Assembly (NCBI RefSeq): GCF_010093345.1
Contig: NZ_PDWT01000004.1
Coordinates: 124,001 to 188,000, forward strand
Length of the DNA: 64,000 nucleotides
Direction of reading: 5' to 3'
From: Pseudoxanthomonas yeongjuensis
GTDB lineage: Bacteria > Pseudomonadota > Gammaproteobacteria > Xanthomonadales > Xanthomonadaceae
A program made the translations under genes and the position numbers. Positions 1 through 8,004 of the stretch are shown one piece after another. Positions within the stretch are counted from its first letter, which is position 1; the number at the start of each line of letters is the position of its first letter. The notes below the pieces were generated by a model. It worked only from the letters and a program-made list of their open reading frames with translations. It was not told where the DNA came from and did not search any database.

Positions 1-318
1 ATCGCGTTCGTGTGCGTCAGCGGAGTCCTGCTTGGTTTCGACGCTGGTCGAACCAAACGCAATGACACGCGGCGCAACCATGGCAGTCCGTTCGTACCAA
101 TGCGAAAAATGATCCAGCGGCCCCAGGCTGAAGATCGCATCGACCCGCCCGGGCAGGCCCTGCGCCTGCTGCAGGTCGCCGCGCAACCAGGTCAGGCGCT
201 CGCGATCGGCTTGCGGCGTGCGCGACACCGCGACGACCCGCCAGCCATCGGCCAGCAACCGTTCGATCACCGGCACGCCGATCTGGCCGCTGCCGCCGAA
301 GACCAGGGCACTGCGCAT
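1..318 (-). CDS. NAD(P)-binding Rossmann/epimerase-like protein, partial
   Basis: The first 106 codons run off the left edge of the window without a stop. The ATG lies directly after the nhaA stop codon (TGA then ATG), so it is the second gene of that transcript. The N-terminus begins MRSALVFGGSGQIG, a beta-strand followed by the GxxGxxG-type nucleotide-binding loop of the extended short-chain dehydrogenase/NAD-dependent epimerase fold. It continues with VIERLLADGWRVVAVSRTP, typical of the second strand that contacts the adenosine ribose. A substrate cannot be named because the catalytic part is outside the window. The family call is good; the exact enzyme is unknown. Confidence 0.75.
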   Translation of the reverse strand, partial: MRSALVFGGSGQIGVPVIERLLADGWRVVAVSRTPQADRERLTWLRGDLQQAQGLPGRVDAIFSLGPLDHFSHWYERTAMVAPRVIAFGSTSVETKQDSADAHERD

Positions 319-1521
319 TCAATCCTGGCCCGGTTTCAAGGTAAAACGCAGCCACACCCATCCGACCGACGCCGAGATCACCGACGCGCACAACACGCCC
401 AGCACCGAGGCTTCGCCGAAATGCCCGCCGATGGTGGAATAGGCGAGATTGGAGATGAAAAGGCTCATGGTGAAGCCGACACCGCACAACATGCCCAGGC
501 CGAGCATGGCCTTGAAATCCATGCCATCGGGGAATCGCGCGATGCCGGCCGCGCGCGCGATCAACGCCACGGCGACGATGCCCACCGGCTTGCCCAGCAC
601 CAGGCCCAGCACGATGCCCAGCGGCACCGGCGCCAGCACGTCGCCCACCTGCAGCCCGCCCAGCGCCAGTCCCGCATTGGCGAAGGCGAACAGCGGCAAC
701 ACCAGGTAAGCGACCCACGGGTGCAGCGCGTGTTCCAGCGATTCCAGGGGCGAAGGCGCACCCGCGGTCTTGCCGCGCAACGGGATCAGCAGGCCGGTGA
801 CCACGCCGGCGAGCGTCGCGTGCACGCCCGACTTCAGCACGAAATACCAGACCAGCGCGCCAAGCAACAGATAAGGCCACAGCCGGGTCACCCCGCGCCG
901 GTTGAGCAGCAGCATCAGGCCGATGCCGGCCCCCGCCCAGGCCAACTGGTGCGCGGCCAGGTCGTGGGTATAGAAGATGGCGATGATCAGGATCGCGACC
1001 AGGTCGTCGACGACTGCAATCGTCGACAACAGCAACTTCATTCCCAGAGGCACCCGCGAGCCCAGCAATGCCAGGACTCCGAGCGCGAAGGCGATGTCGG
1101 TGGCGGTGGGAATGGCCCAGCCGCGCAAGGCGACGGGATCGCCGTGGTTGACGCCCCAGAACAGGATCGCCGGCACCGCCACGCCGCCGATCGCGCACAG
1201 CACCGGCAGCAGCATCTGCTCGCGGCTGGAAAGCTGGCCGCTGAGCGTCTCGCGTTTGATTTCCAGCGCGACCAGCAGGAAGAACACCGCCATCAAGCCA
1301 TCGTTGATCCAGTGTTCGGCGCCCTTGACCAGTCCGAAGCCGCCGATGGTGAAGCCGATGGGCAGGTGCCGGAACGCCTGGTAGGCATCGTGCCAGGGCG
1401 AATTGGCCACGATCATCGCCAACGCGGCGGCGGCCATCAGCACGATGCCGGCGGCGGCCTGCAGGCGGAAGAAATCGCGCAGCAGTTCGATGGCGCGTGC
1501 GACGGGACGGACTCGGCTCAT
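319..1521 (-). CDS. nhaA: Na+/H+ antiporter NhaA
   Basis: A 400-residue inner-membrane protein of the NhaA family, which exchanges external protons for internal sodium and supports pH and salt homeostasis. It is strongly hydrophobic with about twelve membrane segments. The family hallmarks are present: TDIAFALG (Asp142) and the adjacent aspartate pair in VVDDLVAI (Asp172/Asp173), corresponding to the ion-binding Asp163/164 of the E. coli protein, plus the C-terminal GVGFTMSLFI segment. Length is normal. It is followed without spacing by the epimerase-like gene. No NhaR-type regulator is visible nearby. Confidence 0.95.
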   Translation of the reverse strand: MSRVRPVARAIELLRDFFRLQAAAGIVLMAAAALAMIVANSPWHDAYQAFRHLPIGFTIGGFGLVKGAEHWINDGLMAVFFLLVALEIKRETLSGQLSSREQMLLPVLCAIGGVAVPAILFWGVNHGDPVALRGWAIPTATDIAFALGVLALLGSRVPLGMKLLLSTIAVVDDLVAILIIAIFYTHDLAAHQLAWAGAGIGLMLLLNRRGVTRLWPYLLLGALVWYFVLKSGVHATLAGVVTGLLIPLRGKTAGAPSPLESLEHALHPWVAYLVLPLFAFANAGLALGGLQVGDVLAPVPLGIVLGLVLGKPVGIVAVALIARAAGIARFPDGMDFKAMLGLGMLCGVGFTMSLFISNLAYSTIGGHFGEASVLGVLCASVISASVGWVWLRFTLKPGQD

Positions 1522-1555
1522 GCGCCGAGTATATCGGGCGTCGCCGCGACTGCCC

Positions 1556-2509
1556 TCAACCCAGGATCAGCCGCAGTTCCAGCGCGATCCAGCCGAGCAA
1601 GGCGACGAACAGGATCGCGCCTTCGGTCTTGCTGATGCGCAGGTCGCCGCGCAGCATCGGATACAGGACCAGCACGAAGGCGATCGCGGCCGGCAGTTCC
1701 AGCTTCACGAAAGACTCGGGCAGCGGCAACGGGCGCAATGCGGCCATGCCGCCGATCACCACCAGCAGGTTGAACAGGCTGGAGCCGATCACGTGGCCGA
1801 CCACCATGTCGCCCTGCCCGCGCCGCGCCGCGGCCATGGCGGCGGCCACTTCCGGCAGGGCCGTGCCGATCGCCACCGGCAACAGGCCGACCAGCAGTGG
1901 CGACCAGCCCCAGGCCGCACCGATCACCGGTGCGCTCTGGACCACGAACTTGGCGCCGAAGTACAGCAGTGCCACCGCTACCGCGAAACGCAGCAGGTTC
2001 ATCCACAACACGCTGCGGGTGGCCGCATAGGCGGCGACGCTTTCGCGCACTTCGGCCTGCTCGCGTCCGCTGCGCGCCAGCATGAAGCCCAGCACCGCGA
2101 CGAAGGCGAGCAACAGCACGATGCCCTCGACGCGGCTGATCACCCCATCCAGACCGAACACGATCAGGGTCAGGCCGGCGACCGCCAGCAGCACCAGCAT
2201 CGGCGACAGCAGGCGCATGCGCACCAGCAGGGGCGCGGCGATGGCAGCCAGTCCGAGGGTCAGGCCGAAGTTCACGATATTGCTGCCGACCGCGTTACCC
2301 AGGGCCAGATCCTGGGCGCCGACCATGTAGGCACGCGCATTGACGAACAGTTCCGGCAAAGAAGTGCCGAACGCCACCAGCAGCAGGCCGGCGACGAAGG
2401 GCGAAGCCCCGAGCTTCTGGGCCAGGCCGGAAGCACCCTTGACGATGGAATCGCCCCCCAGTGCCAGCAGCACCAGGCCCAATGCGAAAAAACCCCAGGC
2501 TTCGGCCAT
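1556..2509 (-). CDS. Calcium/sodium antiporter, CaCA family (YrbG-like)
   Basis: A 317-residue membrane protein with about ten hydrophobic segments, in the size range of bacterial YrbG-like exchangers. The two inverted alpha-repeats that define the Ca2+:cation antiporter superfamily are visible. The first carries GTSLPELFVN followed by GNAVGSNIVNF; the second carries GTALPEVAAA followed by GHVIGSSLFNL. The acidic residue of each GTxLPE motif is the cation ligand in this family. It probably exports Ca2+ in exchange for Na+ or H+. The 34-base gap to nhaA makes co-transcription of two cation antiporters plausible. Confidence 0.9.
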   Translation of the reverse strand: MAEAWGFFALGLVLLALGGDSIVKGASGLAQKLGASPFVAGLLLVAFGTSLPELFVNARAYMVGAQDLALGNAVGSNIVNFGLTLGLAAIAAPLLVRMRLLSPMLVLLAVAGLTLIVFGLDGVISRVEGIVLLLAFVAVLGFMLARSGREQAEVRESVAAYAATRSVLWMNLLRFAVAVALLYFGAKFVVQSAPVIGAAWGWSPLLVGLLPVAIGTALPEVAAAMAAARRGQGDMVVGHVIGSSLFNLLVVIGGMAALRPLPLPESFVKLELPAAIAFVLVLYPMLRGDLRISKTEGAILFVALLGWIALELRLILG

Positions 2510-2587
2510 CGTCGCTACTCCCCGTCTGTGTTGCGGCCGATTCTATGCCAAAGCAACCGATAGAGCGGCATCCGCAAGCGGCTTCCT

Positions 2588-2705
2588 GTGGGAGCGGCGT
2601 AAGCCGCGAGCTTTTGATCTTGCTCTGTGTCCCGACTTCCCTGCGTCGAACAGGGGCAGGGAAAAAGCAAAGTCGGAAGCATCGCGGGCAAGGCCCCGCT
2701 CCTAC
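2588..2705. repeat. Dispersed palindromic repeat R1 (GTGG-headed pair)
   Basis: The left arm starts GTGGGAGCGGCGTAAGCCGC. The right arm is a convergent copy ending in GGGCAAGGCCCCGCTCCTAC. The two arms form a head-to-head REP-like dimer filling the intergenic space between the lipoprotein gene and the CaCA gene. It may act as a hairpin behind the CaCA gene's upstream neighbour; no transposase is nearby. Confidence 0.75.
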
Positions 2706-2706
2706 C

Positions 2707-3339
2707 TCAGGAGCAACCCTCGACGTAATCGACCTGCGGCGACAAGCCCACGCGCCACGCGCTGACCTTGCCCGCCGCATCGGTCTCGAAGACCAGCTTG
2801 CTCGGCGCCACGCCGCTGGCGGCGATGGAAAGGTACTGGCCGCCCTGCACGTATTTGTGCGGCGTGGACTGCAGGCTGCCGGCGTAGAGCTTGTCGAGCT
2901 GGTCCACGCTCATGCCGACCTTGCCGCCGCCGGGAGCAGTCTCCTTGTCGGTGCCTACGTCATAGCGGACGAACTTGTCGCCTTCGATCATGAAGGCGAA
3001 ATCGGAAGGTTTCTTCACCCACTTCGGGGTCAGGTAGTAGCAACCGCCCGCCTCGCCCGGCTTGCCATTGAGTTCGCCGGCCCACGCCGTCTTCGCTTCT
3101 TCCGTGGTGCTGCCGAGTTTCATGTCGCCGTAGCCGGCGAAGCCGGCCTGGCCTTCGCTGGCGGGTGCGGTTTCCGCAGCGGCAGGGGGGGTCGTTTCGG
3201 CTACCGGAGCAGGCGCTGCTTCTGCAGGCTGCTCTGCGGCGGCGGCAGGCGCCTCCCCTGCCGCGGGCGCGGCGGGCTTGCAGGCGATCAGCGAAGTGCT
3301 GGCGATGGCCATGACCAGCAGGAGAGGCGAACGACGCAT
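2707..3339 (-). CDS. Putative lipoprotein of unknown function
   Basis: A 210-residue protein. The start giving MRRSPLLLVMAIASTS was chosen because it opens a clean lipoprotein signal ending LIAC (Cys20); the frame is open further upstream but that part reads as non-coding. After the cysteine comes a linker of about 45 residues rich in Ala, Pro and Glu. A compact C-terminal domain of about 130 residues follows, beginning near GDMKLGSTTEEAKTAW and ending VDYVEGCS, with paired cysteines (GGCYY and the C-terminal GCS). It is probably anchored in the outer membrane facing the periplasm. I do not recognise the globular domain. Confidence 0.75.
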   Translation of the reverse strand: MRRSPLLLVMAIASTSLIACKPAAPAAGEAPAAAAEQPAEAAPAPVAETTPPAAAETAPASEGQAGFAGYGDMKLGSTTEEAKTAWAGELNGKPGEAGGCYYLTPKWVKKPSDFAFMIEGDKFVRYDVGTDKETAPGGGKVGMSVDQLDKLYAGSLQSTPHKYVQGGQYLSIAASGVAPSKLVFETDAAGKVSAWRVGLSPQVDYVEGCS

Positions 3340-3544
3340 GGTTGGACTCCGAGGGCGATTGGAAGACCCGCACGCTAGCACTGCCGTGTTAACCCACTGC
3401 AAATCAGCATCGCAATTCCCGGCGCCGGGCCGGCCATGCAGGCAACGCCGATGCGACATGACGCCGATGGGGTTGTCATGCGCGTTTAATCCTCGCCCGG
3501 TAGCTTGCGTCCGTTCCGGGGGGGGATCACGCGAAGCCTGCTTC

Positions 3545-4144
3545 ATGCAACCGAACAAGACCGACCAGGCACGACAGGCCCTGCAATCGCACGCGGGGCC
3601 GTTGAGCATGCGCGAGCGGCGCGCTTTGATCCTGTGCGATGGCCGGCGCGACCTGAAGGAACTCACCGCGTTGCTCGGGGCGGATGCGCCGGCACTGATC
3701 ATGCACTTGTACGAAGCCGGGTATCTCGGCAATACCGTTGTCGAGCCGGTAGCCAAGGCGCCCGCGTCGCTCGCGGCCCGCACCTCCGCAGCCGCCCCCA
3801 TTCCAGTCGACGCCCCGGCCCCGGTCCCGACACCAGCTCCTGCCGCACAAACGCAAGCCACCGGCACGCGCCGCTCGCTGGTGGCCGCCAAGCTCTACCT
3901 GATCGGCATGCTGGAACTGCAGCGCGACGAATCGGCGGTCGCGCAGAGGAAGCAACTGCAGGCCTGCCAGGACCCGGATGCGATCGTCGCCCACCTGCTC
4001 GCCGGCGTGCATTGCCTGCAGCGCATCGCCAGCAGTTCGCTGGCGCAACGGGTGCGCGAGCGATTGTCCGAAGTACTGCCGGAATCCTACCTGCCGGCAC
4101 TGGAGCGGCTCGACCTGGCCGTGCCGCAATCCTCCGCGGCCTGA
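3545..4144 (+). CDS. Hypothetical protein with winged-helix-like N-terminus
   Basis: A 199-residue cytoplasmic-looking protein with no signal or membrane segment. Residues about 5-60 (QALQSHAGPLSMRERRALIL ... LKELTALLGADAPALIMHL) read as a helical module resembling those attached to bacterial regulators. A Pro/Ala linker separates it from a second helical domain, residues about 115-190, containing AKLYLIGMLELQRDES. The start is the first ATG giving this N-terminus, and the ribosome-binding site is weak. It is convergent with hmgA, with only 11 bases between the two stops. The function is unknown. Confidence 0.65.
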   Translation: MQPNKTDQARQALQSHAGPLSMRERRALILCDGRRDLKELTALLGADAPALIMHLYEAGYLGNTVVEPVAKAPASLAARTSAAAPIPVDAPAPVPTPAPAAQTQATGTRRSLVAAKLYLIGMLELQRDESAVAQRKQLQACQDPDAIVAHLLAGVHCLQRIASSSLAQRVRERLSEVLPESYLPALERLDLAVPQSSAA

Positions 4145-4155
4145 GCGACCGCGAC

Positions 4156-5454
4156 TCAATCCTCCGGCGCGACGAAATTCCTGCGCAAGCCGGCCCAGCA
4201 CTCCTGGTAATCGCGCTGCCGGTGCGCCGCTTCGATGGCCTGGCGGGTCGGCCGGATCACGGCGCGGGTCTCGAACATGAAGGCCATGGTGTCGACGATC
4301 ACGTCGGGCTTCGACAGGTCGGCATGGCTGGCCTTTTCGAACGTGGCCGCATCCGGCCCGTGCCCGCTCATGCAGTTGTGCAGCGACGCGCCACCGGGGG
4401 CGAAACCCTCGGCCTTGGCGTCGTAGACGCCATGGATGAGGCCCATGAATTCGCTGGCGATGTTGCGATGGAACCACGGTGGCCGGAACGTGTCCTGCGC
4501 CACCAGCCAGCGCGGCGGGAAGATCGCGAAATCGAGGTTGGCGGTACCGTGCGTGTCGCTGGGCGAAGTGAGCACGGTGAAGATCGACGGATCGGGATGG
4601 TCGTAGCTGATCGAACCGATCGCATTGAAGCGGCGCAGGTCGTAGCGGTACGGCGCGTAGTTGCCGTGCCAGGCGACCACATCCAGCGGCGAATGGCCGA
4701 CCGGCGCGCGCCACAGGTGGCCCTGGAATTTGGCGATGAGCTCGAACTCGCCTTCCACGTCTTCATACGCCGCATGCGGGGTTTCGAAATCGCGCGGATT
4801 GGCCAAGCCGTTCGAACCGATCGGCCCCAGGTCCGGCAGGCGCATCAGCGCGCCGAAGTTCTCGCACACATACCCGCGCGAGGCGCCATCCGGCAGTTCG
4901 ACGCGGAAGCGGATGCCACGGGGAATCACCGCGATCTGCTGCGGCTCCACTTCCAGCACCCCGAGTTCGGTGGCGATGCGCAACGCGCCCTGTTGCGGAA
5001 CGATCAGCAATTCGCCGTCGGCATCGTAGAAATAGCGGCCCTGCATCGAGCGATTGGCGGCATACAGGTGGATGCCGACGCCGTGTTGCGCGGCCGCCGA
5101 ACCATTGCCGGCCATGGTGAACAGGCCATCGATGAAATCGACCGGCGCCGCGCCGATCGGCAGCGGGTTCCAGCGCAACTGGTCGGGGGTGACCGGCCCA
5201 TCGCCGAAATCGTTGTGGAACCAGGAATGCAGGAACGGCTCGAAGCGGCCGTGCATCGCCGCCGGCCGGATACGGTACAGCCAGCTGCGCCGGTTCTCGC
5301 CACGCGGTGCGGTGAATGCGGTGCCGGAAAGCTGTTCGGCATACAGGCCATGCGCGACCTGCTGCGGCGAGTTGCGGCCGACCGGCAAGGTGCCCGCCAA
5401 CGCCTCGGTGGCGAATTCGTTGCCGAAACCGGATTGGTAACCGTTGCTGGCCAT
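4156..5454 (-). CDS. hmgA: Homogentisate 1,2-dioxygenase
   Basis: A 432-residue cytoplasmic Fe(II) enzyme that opens the ring of homogentisate to maleylacetoacetate, the step after Hpd in tyrosine and phenylalanine degradation. The N-terminus [19 protein letters not shown] and internal [15 protein letters not shown] are signatures of the family. The region [20 protein letters not shown] carries the iron ligands, and [19 protein letters not shown] closes the active site. Length is typical. It lies downstream of hpd on the same strand, separated by repeat R2. The maleylacetoacetate isomerase and fumarylacetoacetase genes are not in the window. Confidence 0.97.
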   Translation of the reverse strand: MASNGYQSGFGNEFATEALAGTLPVGRNSPQQVAHGLYAEQLSGTAFTAPRGENRRSWLYRIRPAAMHGRFEPFLHSWFHNDFGDGPVTPDQLRWNPLPIGAAPVDFIDGLFTMAGNGSAAAQHGVGIHLYAANRSMQGRYFYDADGELLIVPQQGALRIATELGVLEVEPQQIAVIPRGIRFRVELPDGASRGYVCENFGALMRLPDLGPIGSNGLANPRDFETPHAAYEDVEGEFELIAKFQGHLWRAPVGHSPLDVVAWHGNYAPYRYDLRRFNAIGSISYDHPDPSIFTVLTSPSDTHGTANLDFAIFPPRWLVAQDTFRPPWFHRNIASEFMGLIHGVYDAKAEGFAPGGASLHNCMSGHGPDAATFEKASHADLSKPDVIVDTMAFMFETRAVIRPTRQAIEAAHRQRDYQECWAGLRRNFVAPED

Positions 5455-5485
5455 GCTGCACCTTTGTCAGAGCGACCGTAGGGGC

Positions 5486-5574
5486 GTAGGAGCGACGTGA
5501 GTCGCGAATACAAAGACGGATCCGATTCTATCCAGTCGCCACAGGGATTGTTTCGCGACTCATGTCGCTCCTAC
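5486..5574. repeat. Dispersed palindromic repeat R2 (GTAG-headed pair)
   Basis: The left arm is GTAGGAGCGACGTGAGTCGC; the right arm ends CGACTCATGTCGCTCCTAC. The element occupies the hpd-hmgA spacer, where the paired arms could fold in the transcript and separate expression of the two genes. Confidence 0.8.
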
Positions 5575-5582
5575 GCCAAGTA

Positions 5583-6674
5583 TTACAGAAACCCGCGCTT
5601 CATCTGGTCGCGTTCGATGCTCTCGAACAGGGCCTGGAAGTTGCCTTCGCCGAAGCCTTCATTGCCCTTGCGCTGGATGATCTCGAAGAAGATCGGGCCG
5701 ATCGCGTTCTGGGTGAAGATCTGCAGCAGTTTGCGCTGGTGCGTTTCCGGGTCGGCGTCGATCAGGATCTTGTTCCTGGCCAGCCGCGGCACGTCCTCGC
5801 CATGGTCGGGAACGCGCTGGTCGATCACCTCGAAATACGCATCGGGCGTGTCCAGGAATTCGACCCCGGCTTCGCGCATCGCTTCCACGGTCGAATAGAT
5901 ATCGTCGGTGAAGCAGGCGATGTGCTGGATGCCTTCGCCCTGGTAAGCGTCGAGGTATTCGTTGATCTGCGACTTGGGGTCGCTGGATTCGTTGAGCGGG
6001 ATGCGGACCACGCCGTCGGGCGCGGTCATGGCCTTGGACACCAGACCGGTCTTGGCGCCCTTGATGTCGAAGTAGCGGATCTCGCGGAAGTTGAACAGGC
6101 GCTCGTAGTAGTCCGACCACTTCTGCATGTTGCCGAAATACAGGTTATGCGTGAGGTGGTCGATGAAGGTCAGGCCGAAGCCTTGCGGATTCTGGTCGGC
6201 GCCCTGCACCGGCAGGAAATCCTCGTATACCGAACCCTTGTCGCCGTAACGGTCGACCAGGTACAGCATGCAGTCGCCGATGCCCTTGACCACGGGCGTA
6301 TCGACCGCCTTGCTGTCGGCCTTGTCCACGATCACTTCGCCGCCATTGCCCAGCACGGCCTTCAATACTTCAGCGCCCGGCTTCCGGAAGCGGATGGCGA
6401 ACCCGCAGGCGCTGGGGCCGTGGGCCTTGGCGAAATCGGCGGCAAAGGAATCCGGATCCTCGTTGACCAGGAAATTGACCGTACCCTGGCGATAGACGGT
6501 GATCGGCCGGGTCTTGTGGTGCATCACCGCGGTGAAACCCATCTTCTGGAAGTAGCCGTGCAACAGTTCGCCCTGGCCCTCGGGGGCGGCGAATTCGACG
6601 AACTCGAAGCCATCGATACCCATCGGATTTTCGAAGGTGGTGACCTGCATGCCAAGATTGGGCTGTGCGCTCAT
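5583..6674 (-). CDS. hpd: 4-hydroxyphenylpyruvate dioxygenase
   Basis: A 363-residue Fe(II) enzyme converting 4-hydroxyphenylpyruvate to homogentisate. The start MSAQPNLG was chosen because GAGGC precedes it at a fair distance and it fits the family's length; the frame is open 27 codons further but that crosses the promoter. Two vicinal-oxygen-chelate halves are seen. The C-terminal half holds the iron ligands His in DHLTHNLYFGNM, His in GIQHIACFTDDIYS and Glu in PIFFEIIQRKG. The gene is transcribed divergently from the MarR regulator, with a palindrome in its promoter spacer, so repression by that regulator is likely. Confidence 0.97.
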   Translation of the reverse strand: MSAQPNLGMQVTTFENPMGIDGFEFVEFAAPEGQGELLHGYFQKMGFTAVMHHKTRPITVYRQGTVNFLVNEDPDSFAADFAKAHGPSACGFAIRFRKPGAEVLKAVLGNGGEVIVDKADSKAVDTPVVKGIGDCMLYLVDRYGDKGSVYEDFLPVQGADQNPQGFGLTFIDHLTHNLYFGNMQKWSDYYERLFNFREIRYFDIKGAKTGLVSKAMTAPDGVVRIPLNESSDPKSQINEYLDAYQGEGIQHIACFTDDIYSTVEAMREAGVEFLDTPDAYFEVIDQRVPDHGEDVPRLARNKILIDADPETHQRKLLQIFTQNAIGPIFFEIIQRKGNEGFGEGNFQALFESIERDQMKRGFL

Positions 6675-6711
6675 GGTTCTTGCCTCGCGGGCTTGTCTCG
6701 GGGAGGCTGAC

Positions 6712-6740
6712 TTTATAGTTTCATGTGAAACCAATTGCAA
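6712..6740 (-). promoter_or_regulatory. hpd promoter with MarR-type operator in the spacer
   Basis: Read on the minus strand, TTGCAA (6735-6740) and TATAAA (6712-6717) are separated by exactly 17 bases, a good sigma-70 arrangement. The spacer contains GTTTCACATGAAAC (6718-6731), an inverted repeat of GTTTCA with a 2-base centre. A repressor bound there would block polymerase directly. The palindrome also lies about 40 bases before the divergent marR start, which suggests autoregulation. A near copy precedes the E1alpha gene at 14436. Confidence 0.75.
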
Positions 6741-6771
6741 GCGGCACTGCGCCAATCACCAAGGACCATCG

Positions 6772-7311
6772 ATGAATACCCCCACTGAAGACACCCCCCA
6801 CGAACACGCGCAGGAACGTGCCCCGCAAGAAAACGACGCTCCACAAGAGCACGTCCCGCATGAGCATGCGGTGCTGGAGCTCGAGAACTTCCTGCCCTAT
6901 CGCCTGAGCATCCTCTCCAACCACATCAGCCACACCATCTCCGGCCTGTACGGCCAGCGCTTCGGCCTGGCGGTGACCGAATGGCGGATCATGGCGGTGC
7001 TGGGACGCTACCCGGAACTGTCGGCGGGCGAAGTGGCCGAACGCACGGCGATGGACAAGGTCGCGGTGAGCCGCGCCCTGGCGCGCCTGCTGGAACGCGG
7101 CCTGGTCCAGCGCGACACCCACGGTTCGGACCGTCGCCGGTCGGTGCTGGAGCTGTCGCCGATCGGCTACACGGTCTATGACGAGGTCGCGCCGATGGCG
7201 CTGGAATGCGAGCGCCAGCTGCTGGCCAACCTGGACGAAACCGACCGCGCGCAACTCGACGTGCTGCTGGCCAAGCTGGCCGACGGGGTGCAGAACCTCA
7301 TCGCCAAATGA
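6772..7311 (+). CDS. MarR family transcriptional regulator, probable regulator of hpd
   Basis: A 179-residue protein. The start MNTPTEDTPHEH was chosen because AAGGA lies just upstream. An unusual N-terminal tail of about 35 residues rich in His, Glu and Pro (repeated HEHA/QEHVPHEH) precedes a normal MarR winged-helix domain: FGLAVTEWRIMAVLGRYPEL, recognition helix AMDKVAVSRALARLLERGLV and wing RDTHGSDRRRSVLELS. It is divergent from hpd with the operator between them. By family and position it probably senses a tyrosine-pathway intermediate. The His-rich tail might bind metal, but that is speculation. Confidence 0.9.
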   Translation: MNTPTEDTPHEHAQERAPQENDAPQEHVPHEHAVLELENFLPYRLSILSNHISHTISGLYGQRFGLAVTEWRIMAVLGRYPELSAGEVAERTAMDKVAVSRALARLLERGLVQRDTHGSDRRRSVLELSPIGYTVYDEVAPMALECERQLLANLDETDRAQLDVLLAKLADGVQNLIAK

Positions 7312-7324
7312 CTTCCTTCCGGAC

Positions 7325-7411
7325 GTAGAGCCGAGCTTGCTCGGCTGCTTTTCAGGCTTCGGCTGCTTTTCAGGCTCATGCGGAAAAGCTGCCGAGCAAG
7401 CTCGGCTCTAC
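7325..7411. repeat. Dispersed palindromic repeat R3 (SMAG-like GTAG pair)
   Basis: GTAGAGCCGAGCTTGCTCGG begins the left arm and GCCGAGCAAGCTCGGCTCTAC ends the right arm. Each arm is itself a hairpin, and the two face each other. The GTAGAGCCGAGC head resembles the SMAG elements described in Stenotrophomonas. The right arm supplies the TAG stop codon of the thioredoxin-like gene. Confidence 0.85.
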
Positions 7412-8004
7412 GGGGTTGTGGATGCGGGCGGCGCCCAGGCCTTCATGAAATCGAAGAACTTCGCCCGGTCGTAGCCCTTGCCTTTTTCCAGCTCGCCGGT
7501 GAACTGCGAGTGCAGCAGCTTGCCGTCGGCGTCCAGCACGAACAGGTGCGGATAGCCTTTGATTCCGGGATAGGCGGAAAGGAACGGCTTGTTCTCGTTC
7601 TCTTCGCTGTAGTTGACCTTCATCCATACATAGTTGGCGTCGCGGAAGCTGCGGATCTCCGCATCCTCTTCGACGAACTTGTCGAGGATGTGGCACCAGC
7701 TGCACCACTCGCCCCCCACGTCGAGCATGATCCGCTTGCCGCCGCGCATGGCTTCGACCTTGGCGGTTTCCAGGTCGCTGGCCGGATCGCGCAGCGGATC
7801 GAAAGACGCATTCAACGCCGCTACCGCCGCGATGTCCGCGGCGGCAGGCGTGTTTCCGGAAGCGACCGGCTGTGAAGTGTCTGGCTCGGTCGATACGTTC
7901 GGCGTAGTCGACGGCGGATTCGGTTCCGCCTGTTCGCGCGCGCCGCACGCGGTCATAGCGACCGCGAGCAGCAATACGCCTGAGCCGACCGATAGCTTCC
8001 GCAT
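7408..8004 (-). CDS. Thioredoxin-fold lipoprotein
   Basis: A 198-residue lipoprotein, with a signal peptide ending AMTAC (Cys20). A flexible Pro/Thr/Ser linker follows to about residue 50, then a thioredoxin-like domain with the redox motif WCSWCHILDKF and the cis-Pro region KGYPHLFVLD. The CxxC setting resembles DsbD C-terminal or DUF255-type periplasmic thioredoxins, so a role in periplasmic disulfide reduction is inferred. The ATG start overlaps the transporter's stop by one base (TGATG), implying translational coupling. The TAG stop is part of repeat R3. Confidence 0.85.
   Translation of the reverse strand: MRKLSVGSGVLLLAVAMTACGAREQAEPNPPSTTPNVSTEPDTSQPVASGNTPAAADIAAVAALNASFDPLRDPASDLETAKVEAMRGGKRIMLDVGGEWCSWCHILDKFVEEDAEIRSFRDANYVWMKVNYSEENENKPFLSAYPGIKGYPHLFVLDADGKLLHSQFTGELEKGKGYDRAKFFDFMKAWAPPASTTP

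Noticed and set aside
10-1635. Long plus-strand frame opposite nhaA
   Set aside because: The product is Gln/His/Arg-rich without any family feature, while the minus strand encodes a clear NhaA.
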